From assembly GCF_011058165.1 (NCBI RefSeq), contig NZ_JAALEG010000029.1:1-59619 (forward strand): DNA of 59,619 bases. The letters run 5' to 3'. This stretch comes from Rhodococcus aetherivorans. GTDB lineage: Bacteria > Actinomycetota > Actinomycetes > Mycobacteriales > Mycobacteriaceae. Made by a program: the position numbers and the translations under genes. Of this stretch, positions 34,205 through 41,923 are shown piece after piece. A model generated the notes under the pieces. That model did no database searches. It had not been told where the DNA came from and worked only from the letters and a program-made list of their open reading frames with translations. Position 1 is the stretch's first letter. Every line of letters begins with the position of its first letter.

Positions 34205-34951
34205 ATGGACAAAGTCGTTGCCACCGCCGCCGAGGCCGTAGCCGACATCCCGAACGGCGTCACCATCGCCGTGGGCGGATTCGGTCTGGTCGGCGTTCCG
34301 GAAATCCTGATCAACGCGCTGCTCGAGCAGGGCGCCACCGACCTCGAGACGGTCAGCAACAACTGCGGCACCGACGGCTTCGGCCTCGGGGTGCTGCTGG
34401 AGAAGGGCCGCATCCGCCGCACCATCTCCTCCTACGTCGGCTCCAACAAGGAGTTCGCGCGGCAGTACCTCTCCGGCGAGCTCGAGGTGGAGCTGACCCC
34501 GCAGGGCACCCTCGCGGAGCGGCTGCGCGCCGGCGGCGCCGGCATCCCCGCGTTCTTCACCCCCGCGGGTGTCGGCACCCAGGTCGAGGAGGGGGGCCTG
34601 CCGCTGCGCTACGACGGCAAGGGCGGTATCGCCGTCGCGTCCCCGCCGAAGGAGACCCGCGAGTTCGACGGCGAGACCTACGTCATGGAACGCGGAATCG
34701 TCGCCGACTACGCCCTGGTCCACGCCTGGAAGGGCGACCGGCACGGCAACCTCGTCTACCGCACGAGCGCCCGCAACTTCAACCCGCCCGCCGCCACGTC
34801 GGGCCGCATCACCATCGCGCAGGTCGAGCACCTCGTCGAACCCGGCGAGCTCGACCCCAACGAGATCCATACCGCCGGCATCCACGTCCAGCGCGTCGTG
34901 CACGTCGGCCCCGTCACTGTCGGCATCGAGAATCGGACGGTCCGTTCATGA
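34205..34951 (+). CDS. pcaI: 3-Oxoadipate CoA-transferase subunit A
   Basis: 248-residue alpha subunit of the succinyl-CoA:3-oxoadipate CoA-transferase (SCOT-like family I). [20 protein letters not shown] is the glycine-rich CoA-binding start, and [20 protein letters not shown]-like text ([19 protein letters not shown]) and [16 protein letters not shown] are family hallmarks. Coupled to pcaJ by a 4-bp overlap. Divergent from pcaH, so both arms of the pathway can be driven from one control region. Confidence 0.94.
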   Translation: MDKVVATAAEAVADIPNGVTIAVGGFGLVGVPEILINALLEQGATDLETVSNNCGTDGFGLGVLLEKGRIRRTISSYVGSNKEFARQYLSGELEVELTPQGTLAERLRAGGAGIPAFFTPAGVGTQVEEGGLPLRYDGKGGIAVASPPKETREFDGETYVMERGIVADYALVHAWKGDRHGNLVYRTSARNFNPPAATSGRITIAQVEHLVEPGELDPNEIHTAGIHVQRVVHVGPVTVGIENRTVRS

Positions 34952-35601
34952 CCCAGGCAGCCACCACCATCCAGAAGCTCACCCGTGAGCAGATGGCCGC
35001 GCGCGTGGCCGCGGAACTCTCGGACGGCCAGTACGTCAACCTCGGCATCGGCATGCCGACCCTGGTGCCCAACTACCTCGACCCGGACGTCGAGGTGATC
35101 CTGCACTCGGAGAACGGCGTGCTCGGTGTCGGGCCGTATCCGACCGAGGACGAGCTCGACCCCGAGCTCATCAACGCCGGCAAGGAGACCATCACGGTCA
35201 TCCCCGGGGCCTCGTTCTTCGACTCGGCGGAGTCCTTCGGCATGATCCGCGGCGGACAGATCGACGTCGCCGTCCTCGGCGCGATGCAGGTCTCCGCCAA
35301 GGGCGACATCGCCAACTGGATGATCCCCGGCGCGATGGTCAAGGGCATGGGCGGCGCGATGGACCTCGTCCACGGCGCCAAGCGCGTCATCGTGATGATG
35401 GAGCACGTCACCAAGAAGGGCGAGCCCAAGATCTTCGAGGAGTGCACCCTGCCGCTCACCGGCAAGCACTGCGTCCAGCGGATCATCACCGACATGGCGG
35501 TCATCGACGTCACCGACGAGGGCCTGAAGCTCGTCGAGACCGCGCCCGGCGTGAGTGTCGACGACGTTCTGGCCGCGACCGCCGCGAAGCTCATCGTCTG
35601 A
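34948..35601 (+). CDS. pcaJ: 3-Oxoadipate CoA-transferase subunit B
   Basis: 217-residue beta subunit of the CoA-transferase. The catalytic glutamate is in [10 protein letters not shown] (about residue 52), after [34 protein letters not shown] follows near residue 135. Starts within the pcaI stop codon (ATGA). The product 3-oxoadipyl-CoA goes to PcaF. The gene is followed by a 21-bp perfect hairpin. Confidence 0.94.
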   Translation: MTQAATTIQKLTREQMAARVAAELSDGQYVNLGIGMPTLVPNYLDPDVEVILHSENGVLGVGPYPTEDELDPELINAGKETITVIPGASFFDSAESFGMIRGGQIDVAVLGAMQVSAKGDIANWMIPGAMVKGMGGAMDLVHGAKRVIVMMEHVTKKGEPKIFEECTLPLTGKHCVQRIITDMAVIDVTDEGLKLVETAPGVSVDDVLAATAAKLIV

Positions 35602-35618
35602 CCCTTCCTCCCCTGACG

Positions 35619-35669
35619 GGCCGAATGTCACACGGGTTCGATCTGACTGAACCCGTGTGACATTCGGCC
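35619..35669. terminator. 21-bp perfect hairpin after pcaJ (family A copy 2)
   Basis: Arms 35619-35639 and 35649-35669 are exactly complementary around a 9-base loop. It lies 17 bp after pcaJ and 8 bp before the convergent AhpD-like gene's stop, so it can end both transcripts. The arm GGCCGAATGTCACA and the bases TTCGATCTGA are shared with the hairpin at 7841-7895. Confidence 0.85.
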
Positions 35670-35677
35670 GTCTGCGT

Positions 35678-36244
35678 TTACGGGGCGACCTCCTCGCGTC
35701 GCCACGCGAACGGCGCGAGCGGCGGGTCCAGCTCGGCGGCGGTGAGGCGGTTGGCGAGCGTCGAGAGGGTGAAGGTGCCGACGCCGAGGACCACCTCGAG
35801 GGCGTTGCGCGCCGTGAACCCCGCCGCGGTGAACTCGGCCCACCGGTCGTCGGGCACCGCACCGGCCGAATCGAGTACCGCCAGGGTGAACCTCCGCAGG
35901 ACCTCGAGTCGTTCGTCGGCGAGGGCCCGGCCGGTGCGCAGTGCGTCGACGAGGTCCCCGGGTGCGCCCATCCTGGTGAGCTTCGCGCTGTGCAGGGCGA
36001 CACACACGTGGCATTCGTTGCGGGTGGCGATCGTCAGCACCAGCACCTCCCGTTCGATCTCGCCGAGGCTGCTGCGCTCGAACAGTGCGTTGGCGCGGGT
36101 GAAGGCCGACAGCAGTTCGGGGGATTCGGCCATGAGCGCGACGGGGTCGGGCACGAATCCGAACTCTCGTCCGATCGCCGACATGATCGGCCGGGCTGCG
36201 GACGGCGCGGTCTCGGCGCTGTGGCGGGTGAAGGTGGTGGGCAT
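35678..36244 (-). CDS. AhpD/carboxymuconolactone decarboxylase-like protein
   Basis: 188-residue alkylhydroperoxidase-like helical protein. The redox pair is visible as RNECHVCVALHSAKL (Cys-x2-Cys with a downstream His, about residue 85), as in AhpD. Start ATG at 36242-36244 has GGAGG about seven bases ahead. Divergent from a MarR gene only 28 bp away, with operator-like repeats spanning the shared start region. Likely a peroxide/organic-hydroperoxide or quinone-related reductase; it is not the PcaC enzyme, which is fused in PcaL. Confidence 0.82.
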   Translation of the reverse strand: MPTTFTRHSAETAPSAARPIMSAIGREFGFVPDPVALMAESPELLSAFTRANALFERSSLGEIEREVLVLTIATRNECHVCVALHSAKLTRMGAPGDLVDALRTGRALADERLEVLRRFTLAVLDSAGAVPDDRWAEFTAAGFTARNALEVVLGVGTFTLSTLANRLTAAELDPPLAPFAWRREEVAP

Positions 36245-36266
36245 CGAACCGTCCTCCGTTAAGATA

Positions 36267-36302
36267 GACAACATGGTTGACGGAACGGTAAACCAAGTTG
36301 TC
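36267..36302. promoter_or_regulatory. Inverted pair of GACAAC-N2-GGTT sites at the MarR start
   Basis: GACAACATGGTT (36267-36278) and, inverted, AACCAAGTTGTC (36291-36302) match at 11 of 12 positions. They cover the start codon of the MarR gene and lie next to the divergent AhpD-like promoter. The same sequence recurs at 36792-36803. Probable operator of this MarR protein. Confidence 0.6.
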
Positions 36303-36770
36303 GAATCCGCGCAAGGCCCCGGCTACGAGCTGCCACTCCTGCTGTTCGCGGGATTCCGTGCCCTGGTCGACGCTCTGCATCGGCAGCTCGCCGAGGAGGG
36401 GCATCCGGACGTGCGCCCCGCGCACGGCTTCGCGATGCAGGCCATCGGAACCGCCGGCGCCTCGGCCAGCGAGATCGGCCGCCGTCTCGGCGTGTCCAAA
36501 CAGGCGGCGGGCAAGACGGTGGATCGGCTCGAGCAACTCGGGTACGTGCGGCGGGAGGCGGATCCGTCCGATGCGCGCGCGAAGACCGTCGTCCTCACCG
36601 ACCGAGGCCTCGACTGCCTCCGGCGCTCCGCGGCGATCTTCGACGAACTTCGTGGCCGGTGGGGCCGGACGTTGGGCTCCGAGCGCCTGCGGCAGCTCGA
36701 AGCCGATCTGCGCACGGTCGCCGGCGCCGAGGGCTTCCGTCTCGATGCGCAGGCGTGGTTCGACCGGTGA
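36273..36770 (+). CDS. MarR-family regulator
   Basis: 165-residue MarR protein with HTH segment ASASEIGRRLGVSKQAAGKT (about residues 70-92) and wing RREADPSDARAKTVVLTDRG. It sits between two AhpD/CMD-like genes, one divergent and one 84 bp downstream, and the 12-bp site GACAAC-N2-GGTT occurs at both promoters. It is therefore probably the local repressor of both, responding to oxidants or electrophiles as many MarR proteins do. The ATG at 36273 lies inside the first operator copy. Confidence 0.82.
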   Translation: MVDGTVNQVVESAQGPGYELPLLLFAGFRALVDALHRQLAEEGHPDVRPAHGFAMQAIGTAGASASEIGRRLGVSKQAAGKTVDRLEQLGYVRREADPSDARAKTVVLTDRGLDCLRRSAAIFDELRGRWGRTLGSERLRQLEADLRTVAGAEGFRLDAQAWFDR

Positions 36771-36791
36771 CCGCCGTGGCGCGGCGATCTG

Positions 36792-36803
36792 GACAACTCG
36801 GTT
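36792..36803 (+). promoter_or_regulatory. Third copy of the GACAAC-N2-GGTT site
   Basis: GACAACTCGGTT lies 51 bp upstream of the AhpD-like gene at 36854 and matches the two sites at 36267-36302 closely. A second nearby repeat, GTTAATTCCGGTTAAC (36801-36816), partly overlaps it. It suggests that the MarR protein also controls this downstream gene. Confidence 0.5.
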
Positions 36804-36853
36804 AATTCCGGTTAACTTCAGGGTCCGTTGTCCCGACCGGCCCAGGAGACCTT

Positions 36854-37426
36854 GTGAGCACGCGCTTTCCCGCCATGGAACTGAAGGATCTGCCCGGGGA
36901 CATCGCAGAGCGCGTCCTCGAAGTGCAGGAGAAGTCGGGGTTCGTGCCCAACGTGTTCCTCACCTTCGCGCGACGTCCCGCCGAGTGGCGGGCCTTCTTC
37001 GCGTACCACGACGCGATCATGTTGCGGGAGGACTCCGGCCTGACCAAGGGCGACCGGGAGATGATCGTCACCACGATCTCCGCTGCCAACAACTGCCTGT
37101 ACTGCGTCGTGGCGCACGGCGCGATCCTGCGGATCTACGAGAAGAAGCCGACGGTGGCCGACCAGGTGGCGGTCAACTACCGCACCGCCGACATCGAACC
37201 GCGGCAGCGCGCGATGCTCGACTTCGCCACCAAGGTCAACGAGCGTGCCTACGACGTCGACGACGCCGACTTCGCGGCCCTGCACGCCCACGGCTTCACC
37301 GACGAGGACGCCTGGGACATCGCCGCGATCACCGCGTTCTTCGGCCTGAGCAACAAGATGGCCAGCGTGACCGGGATGATGCCCAATCCCGAGTTCTATC
37401 TCATGGGCCGGGTGCCGCGGCAGTAA
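36854..37426 (+). CDS. Peroxidase-related AhpD/CMD-family protein
   Basis: 190-residue alkylhydroperoxidase-like protein of the larger peroxidase-related group. The cysteine pair is in NNCLYCVVAHGAILR (Cys-x2-Cys-x3-His), about residue 80, after GDREMIVTTISAA. GTG start at 36854 follows GGAGACC. It is a distinct paralogue of the protein at 35678-36244 and shares the same MarR-type operator sequence. Probable thiol-dependent hydroperoxide reduction; direct partner unknown. Confidence 0.83.
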   Translation: MSTRFPAMELKDLPGDIAERVLEVQEKSGFVPNVFLTFARRPAEWRAFFAYHDAIMLREDSGLTKGDREMIVTTISAANNCLYCVVAHGAILRIYEKKPTVADQVAVNYRTADIEPRQRAMLDFATKVNERAYDVDDADFAALHAHGFTDEDAWDIAAITAFFGLSNKMASVTGMMPNPEFYLMGRVPRQ

Positions 37427-37429
37427 CGT

Positions 37430-38569
37430 TCAGCCGTCCTCGTCGTCGCGGGGTTCCGGCTCGGGCTTCGTCCTGCCGGTGGGGTCGACGACGAGTTCGT
37501 AGCGGCGTCCGTATGTTTCGACCAACGCCTGCAGCACGGCGACGACGGGGACCGACACCAGCGCCCCGATCGCACCGAACAGCGACGCGCCGACGATCAC
37601 CGAACCGAATGCGACGGCCGGGTGGATCGACACGGTCTTCGACGTGATCCGCGGGTGCAGCACGTAGTTCTCGACCTGCTGATAGGCAGTGCCGAACAAC
37701 ACCACCCACAGCCCGTCGATCGGCTGGTTGGCCGCGGCGATGATCGCCGGCAGCGCGATCGCGAGATACGTCCCGAGGGTGGGCACGAACTGCGACACGA
37801 CCCCGGTCCACAGCGCGAGCGGCAGCCAGTACGGCACACCGATCGCCATCAGGAAGATGCCGGTGCCCACGGCGCTGACCGCACCCAGGATGAGCCGCGA
37901 GACGACGTATCCGCCGGCCTTCTCGACGGAGGTCTCCCACACCGTCGAGATCACCTGCTGCTGCCGGGCCGGGAACCAGCTCGAGATCGTGCGGCGCATC
38001 GCCGGTCCCTCGGCCGACATGTAGAACACGAACAGCAGCATCGTCATGGCCTGGAAGACCACTCCCACCACAGACGACACCACCCCCACGACCCCGGGGG
38101 TGAACCGCTGGACCAGTTCCCGGACGGTCTCCGGGGTCAGGCGGAGGAGCTCCGGACCGGTGGCGAAATTCGTGTCGAAGACGCGGTTGGCCCATTCGGT
38201 GACCGCGGTGAGGGCGTCCGGCAGGGCCTTCAACAGCTGGCCCAGCTGCTCGACGAGCAGGGTGCCGAACAGCGCGACGAACCCGATCGCGAAGGCCAGC
38301 AGAGAGAAGAGCACCAGGCCGGTGGCGGCGCCGCGCCGCATGCCGACGCGTTCGAGCCAGTCGACGACCGGCTCGAGGGTGATGCTCAGCAACCACGCCA
38401 GGAACAGCAGGCCCAGGAACCCGCGCAGGTTGTGGAACAGCCAACCCGAGAGCTGGTAGGCGGCGACGGCGAACAGCACGTACAAGATCGCCGGCCGCAG
38501 CCAGCGGGGAGCACGCCGGCCGGCGTTCTCACGCTGCGCCGGTCGCCCGCCCGGGTCGTCCTCGCTCAT
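37430..38569 (-). CDS. AI-2E-family (PerM/TqsA-like) membrane transporter
   Basis: 379-residue integral membrane protein with about eight hydrophobic segments (for example ILYVLFAVAAYQLSGWLF, LGLLFLAWLLSITLEPVVDW, TGLVLFSLLAFAIGFVALFG). The stretch PVPYWLPLALW-like GVPYWLPLALWTGVVSQFVP and the final YVLHPRITSKTVSIHPAVAF are hallmarks of the AI-2E transporter family. Some members export autoinducer-2, others act as Na+/H+ antiporters or are unassigned. Its stop is 4 bp from that of the convergent AhpD-like gene. No link to its neighbours is apparent. Confidence 0.85.
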   Translation of the reverse strand: MSEDDPGGRPAQRENAGRRAPRWLRPAILYVLFAVAAYQLSGWLFHNLRGFLGLLFLAWLLSITLEPVVDWLERVGMRRGAATGLVLFSLLAFAIGFVALFGTLLVEQLGQLLKALPDALTAVTEWANRVFDTNFATGPELLRLTPETVRELVQRFTPGVVGVVSSVVGVVFQAMTMLLFVFYMSAEGPAMRRTISSWFPARQQQVISTVWETSVEKAGGYVVSRLILGAVSAVGTGIFLMAIGVPYWLPLALWTGVVSQFVPTLGTYLAIALPAIIAAANQPIDGLWVVLFGTAYQQVENYVLHPRITSKTVSIHPAVAFGSVIVGASLFGAIGALVSVPVVAVLQALVETYGRRYELVVDPTGRTKPEPEPRDDEDG

Positions 38570-38638
38570 CGCACACTCCGCGGTCGCCCGACTGTTCCGT
38601 ACACAGCGGGAATGTACTCGCCTGCCCGCCGTGGCTCG

Positions 38639-38689
38639 GAGCGAATGTATCGGTCGCTACCGCTGTCGAGATGAGCGATACATTCGCTC
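38639..38689. other. 14-bp-arm inverted repeat upstream of the AI-2E gene
   Basis: GAGCGAATGTATCG (38639-38652) and its exact complement at 38676-38689 flank 23 bases. It lies between the divergent ends of the AI-2E gene start (38569) and the tRNA terminator, so it could be an operator or an RNA hairpin. Its 23-base centre and GAATGT core resemble the family A hairpin at 7841. Confidence 0.5.
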
Positions 38690-38720
38690 GGCCCACAGGG
38701 TTCGCACGGGACTACGAAAC

Positions 38721-38748
38721 CGGCCCGGACTCGTGCGAGTCCGGGCCG
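38721..38748 (-). terminator. Terminator of the initiator tRNA
   Basis: CGGCCCGGACTCG (38721-38733) and its complement (38736-38748) form a 13-bp stem with a two-base apex (or a shorter stem and four-base loop), 4 bp beyond the tRNA 3' end. On the minus strand it is followed by GTTTCG. Confidence 0.75.
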
Positions 38749-38752
38749 GTGG

Positions 38753-38829
38753 TGGTAGCGGGGACAGGATTTGAACCTGCGACCTCTGGGTTATGAGCCC
38801 AGCGAGCTACCGAGCTGCTCCACCCCGCG
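38753..38829 (-). tRNA. Initiator tRNA-fMet (CAT)
   Basis: 77-nt tRNA with encoded CCA. The anticodon CAT lies at 38793-38795 (minus strand). Initiator features are clear: C1 opposite U72 (mispaired, as in mycobacterial initiator tRNAs), three G-C pairs in the anticodon stem (GGG/CCC), and the AGCTCGGTAG D-arm. The 5' end lies just 12 bp after the stop of the upstream GntR gene on the same strand. A TATAGT -10-like sequence (38841-38846) overlaps that stop codon and probably drives the tRNA. Confidence 0.95.
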
Positions 38830-38841
38830 TTGCATCGCCAA

Positions 38842-39582
38842 CTATACACGAGGTCGGGGGTGCTCGCGTTCAGGGGCGTCCGGGCGCCCCAGGCTCTCCG
38901 CGTAGTAGCCGCGAATGTGCTCGACGATACGGGCGCGGGCCAGCTCGGGATCGCCCGCCCGAACGGCTTCGAGCAGCCCGCGGTGCTCGCAGCGCAGCCG
39001 GGTGCACGTCGTGGGCCAGGTGGTCAGAGGGGCGCCGGCGAGCACGTAGCTTTCGATCGAGTCGCGCAGGCCCGTCATCATCGCCGCGATCACCTGGTTT
39101 CCGGCCGCGTCCGCCATCGCGATGTGGAACCGGGCGTCGAGCACCAGGAATTCGTGTGCGGCGAGCGTCGCGTCGTCCATCGCGTCGAGCAGTTGCTCGG
39201 CGTGCGACAGGTCCGGGGTGGGGTCGCTCGCGGCCAGCGCGCGCATCACCTCGGTCTCGAGGACGAGACGGGTCTGCACCACGTCCGACACCGGGAAATT
39301 CTGCGCTGCCACCTGCAGGCGCATGAGCATGGACATGCCGCCGGTGGGCCGCGAGACGATCATCGCGCCCGCGGTGGGCCCGGAGCCGGTCTGCGCGGTG
39401 AGCAACCCGAGCGCTTCCATCACGCGCAGTGCCTCCCGCACCGACGAACGGCCCACCCCGAGCTCGGCGGCCAGGACGCGTTCCCCGGGCAACCGCTGGC
39501 CGGGGGCGAGGTGTCCCGAGACCAGTTGCTGCTCGAGGTGGTTCAACACGGTCTCCCATGCGCGGGGCTCGGACTGCGACAT
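38842..39582 (-). CDS. GntR/FadR-subfamily regulator, probable lactate regulator
   Basis: 246-residue GntR protein with an N-terminal winged HTH (LPGERVLAAELGVGRSSVRE, about residues 33-55) and a C-terminal FCD helical domain (about 90-225, with ARFHIAMADAAGN and HRGLLEAVRAGD). Two palindromes of the form TGTGGTC-N-GACCACA, the typical FadR/LldR type, stand between lldP and lutA 2 kb away, so it is the likely L-lactate regulator of those genes. It is separated from them by a PPOX-type gene. The tRNA-fMet gene follows 12 bp after its stop. Confidence 0.82.
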   Translation of the reverse strand: MSQSEPRAWETVLNHLEQQLVSGHLAPGQRLPGERVLAAELGVGRSSVREALRVMEALGLLTAQTGSGPTAGAMIVSRPTGGMSMLMRLQVAAQNFPVSDVVQTRLVLETEVMRALAASDPTPDLSHAEQLLDAMDDATLAAHEFLVLDARFHIAMADAAGNQVIAAMMTGLRDSIESYVLAGAPLTTWPTTCTRLRCEHRGLLEAVRAGDPELARARIVEHIRGYYAESLGRPDAPEREHPRPRV

Positions 39583-39659
39583 GGTGCGAGCCTATGCCGT
39601 TTGCCGGTCGCACCGAACGCGCGGATCCTGGGAGGCAGTGATCGTCGTGAGGAGCAGTC

Positions 39660-40061
39660 ATGACCGAACCGATTCCTCCCGAGCTCGAACCGTTCGTCGC
39701 CGAGAAGGTGGTGCTGCTGCAGACCCGGAAACGGGACGGCAGCTGGGTCGACACCCCCGTCAACATCGCGGTGCGGGGCGGTCGCGCCTATTTCCGTACG
39801 CCCGGGCGGGCATCGAAGAACAAGCGGTTGAAGAACTTTCCCGAGGTACGCATCAGCCCGTGCACGTGGCGGGGGCGGGTCACCGGATCCGCGGTCGAGG
39901 CCACCGCCCGGCTGCTGTCGGGCGCCGAGTCGGTGGCCGCGGCACGCGCGATCGACCGCAAGTATCCGGTGCTGCAGCGCTACCTGGTGCGTGCCGCCCA
40001 CAAGGTCATGCGCACGCCCACACTGCACTACGAGCTGACCGGGCTGCACCCGCCCCGGTAG
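39660..40061 (+). CDS. PPOX-class F420/flavin-dependent oxidoreductase
   Basis: 133-residue split-barrel protein of the pyridoxamine 5'-phosphate oxidase-like family, F420-binding PPOX subgroup: KVVLLQTRKRDGSWVDTPVN, GRAYFRTPGRASKNKRLKNF and VRISPCTWRGRVTG are typical. Actinobacterial relatives reduce unsaturated substrates with F420 or FMN; the substrate is not predictable. Its stop is 7 bp from that of the convergent lldP, and it is divergent from the GntR gene. Confidence 0.8.
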   Translation: MTEPIPPELEPFVAEKVVLLQTRKRDGSWVDTPVNIAVRGGRAYFRTPGRASKNKRLKNFPEVRISPCTWRGRVTGSAVEATARLLSGAESVAAARAIDRKYPVLQRYLVRAAHKVMRTPTLHYELTGLHPPR

Positions 40062-40068
40062 TGCCGGC

Positions 40069-41736
40069 TCACGGCAGCATCCACGACAGCACCGGAGTCG
40101 ACTGGAGATACACCAGCACACACAACAGCGCGAGCATCCCGACGCTGTAGCCGACGACCTTGCGCAGCAGCAGCGGCTCGCTGCCCGGCCGGGCGACTGC
40201 GGTCGCCGCGATGGTGAGGTTCTGCGGGCTGATCAGCTTGCCGACGACACCGCCGGAGGTGTTCGCCGCGACCAGCAGTGTCGGATCGATACCCGCGGCC
40301 TGGCCCGCTGTCTGCTGCAGCCGCGCGAACAGCGCGTTCGCCGAGGTGTCCGAGCCGGTGACGGCGGTACCCAGCCAGCCGAGGATCGGCGACAGCAACG
40401 CGAAGATCGCGCCGGTGCCGGCGAGCCACGTACCGATCGCGACGGTCTGCCCGGAGTGGTTCATCACGTACGCCAGTCCGAGCACCGTCGCCACTGTGGC
40501 GATGGAAAGCCGCATCTTCCACAGTGTTTCGCCGAAGGTGCGGAAGGTGAGCCGGACGGTCATCGGGAACCGCCCGTCGCCGCTGCGCACCGTGTACACG
40601 ACGCCGACGATGATCCCCGAGAGCAGCAGGAGTGTGCCGGGATTCGACAGCCACGGCAGCGTGTAGATCGCCCCGGTCGACGGATCCCCGCTCGCGGTGA
40701 GCAGATTCCCGTACAGCCCGGGCCACTCGATCTTGATGTCGGTGCCCGACAGCCACTTCGGCACGTCGAGGCCGAGGGTCCACAGCTTGGCGATGCCGAA
40801 CACCACGATGACGAGCAGGTACGGGAACAGGGCCATTGCCGTGCGCACGGCGCCGATCGGTTCGGCTGTGACGTGCGAATGCTGGTCCTCGGGCGTGGTG
40901 GGCCGCCAGAACCGCAGCATGAGGACGGCGGCGGCGAGCCCGACGAGGGACGCGACGACGTCGGTGAGTTCGTACGAGAAGTTGCTCGAGCACCAGTACT
41001 GGGCGACCGCGAAGGCGAAACCGGTGACCAGCGCGATCGGCCACACCTGCCGGACGCCGCGCCGGCCGTCGACCAGCAGCAGTAACAGCAACGGCACGAA
41101 CCACGCCAGGACCGGCGTCTGTCGGCCGACGACGGCCGCGATCTCGGTCGACGGGATGCCGGTGAGGTTGCCGGCGGTGGTGATCGGAATTGCCATGGCG
41201 CCGAACGCAACCGGTGCGGTGTTCGCGACGAGCACGGTGACGGCGGCGCGGATCGGGGGCATTCCGATCGCGATGAGCATCGCGCCGGTGATGGCGACCG
41301 GTGCGCCGAATCCGGCGAGGGCCTCGAGCATGCCGCCGAAGCAGAATGCGATGAGCATCGCCTGGATGCGCATGTCGCCGTGACCGACCGAGTTGAACAC
41401 GTGCCGCAAGTCCTCGAAACGTCCACTGACAACGGTGAGTTCGTAGAACCAGATTGCGGTCACCACGATCCACATGACCGGGAACAGGCCGAACGTGATG
41501 CCCTGCAGCGCGGACAGTCCGGCCAGCGGCGCCGGCATGCCGAAGCCGACGACGGCGACGACGAGCGCGACGGCGAGCGCGCCGAGCCCGGAGTACCAGG
41601 CCTTGAGCTTGAGGCCGGCGAGCAGCACGAAGAACGTCAGCAGGGGGACCAGGCCCAGCAGGGCCGTCGCGGTGAGGTTGCCGGCGACGGCGGTGGTCGA
41701 CGGCGTGTACGTCACCGCCAGCAGTTCGGTTTCCAC
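40069..41736 (-). CDS. lldP: L-lactate permease
   Basis: 555-residue LctP/LldP-family symporter with about twelve to fourteen membrane segments. MLIAFCFGGMLEALAGFGAP near residue 150, ANTAPVAFGAMAIP and the late GSDTSANALFARLQ plus NTSGGVVGKLISPQNL are family hallmarks. The GTG at 41734-41736 has GGGAG six bases ahead; the ATG one base off is out of frame. Divergent from lutABC, with GntR-type palindromes in the 187-bp region between, so uptake and oxidation of lactate are likely co-controlled. Confidence 0.92.
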   Translation of the reverse strand: METELLAVTYTPSTTAVAGNLTATALLGLVPLLTFFVLLAGLKLKAWYSGLGALAVALVVAVVGFGMPAPLAGLSALQGITFGLFPVMWIVVTAIWFYELTVVSGRFEDLRHVFNSVGHGDMRIQAMLIAFCFGGMLEALAGFGAPVAITGAMLIAIGMPPIRAAVTVLVANTAPVAFGAMAIPITTAGNLTGIPSTEIAAVVGRQTPVLAWFVPLLLLLLVDGRRGVRQVWPIALVTGFAFAVAQYWCSSNFSYELTDVVASLVGLAAAVLMLRFWRPTTPEDQHSHVTAEPIGAVRTAMALFPYLLVIVVFGIAKLWTLGLDVPKWLSGTDIKIEWPGLYGNLLTASGDPSTGAIYTLPWLSNPGTLLLLSGIIVGVVYTVRSGDGRFPMTVRLTFRTFGETLWKMRLSIATVATVLGLAYVMNHSGQTVAIGTWLAGTGAIFALLSPILGWLGTAVTGSDTSANALFARLQQTAGQAAGIDPTLLVAANTSGGVVGKLISPQNLTIAATAVARPGSEPLLLRKVVGYSVGMLALLCVLVYLQSTPVLSWMLP

Positions 41737-41774
41737 ATGAAACTCCCGGTTTGCGCCGCGGACCGCGGCGGGTT

Positions 41775-41791
41775 CTGTGGTCAGACCACAG
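41775..41791. promoter_or_regulatory. GntR/FadR-type operator 1
   Basis: CTGTGGTC-A-GACCACAG is a 17-bp perfect palindrome, 39 bp upstream of the lldP start. TGGTC-N-GACCA is the core of FadR/LldR-type sites. It is expected to bind the GntR protein encoded at 38842-39582. Confidence 0.75.
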
Positions 41792-41886
41792 GACCGTACA
41801 CCATGACCCCGGTCACAATCGAGTGCCGGAGGGATCCGGGGGAATTTCGGCCGAGGGGGTGACGCACCGCACCGACCATGCGTTAC

Positions 41887-41901
41887 TGTGGTCTGACCAC
41901 A
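41887..41901. promoter_or_regulatory. GntR/FadR-type operator 2
   Basis: TGTGGTC-T-GACCACA is a 15-bp perfect palindrome, 22 bp upstream of the lutA start and just before its GGAG ribosome-binding site. It has the same sequence as operator 1 apart from the central base, 112 bp away, so DNA looping between the two promoters is possible. Confidence 0.75.
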
Positions 41902-41923
41902 CAGACCCGATGCGGAGATCCAC

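Noticed and set aside
35678-37426. The two CMD-like genes as PcaC enzymes of the pca pathway
   Set aside because: Both carry the AhpD-type Cys-x2-Cys redox site, and PcaC activity is already fused in PcaL; the MarR context points to redox functions.
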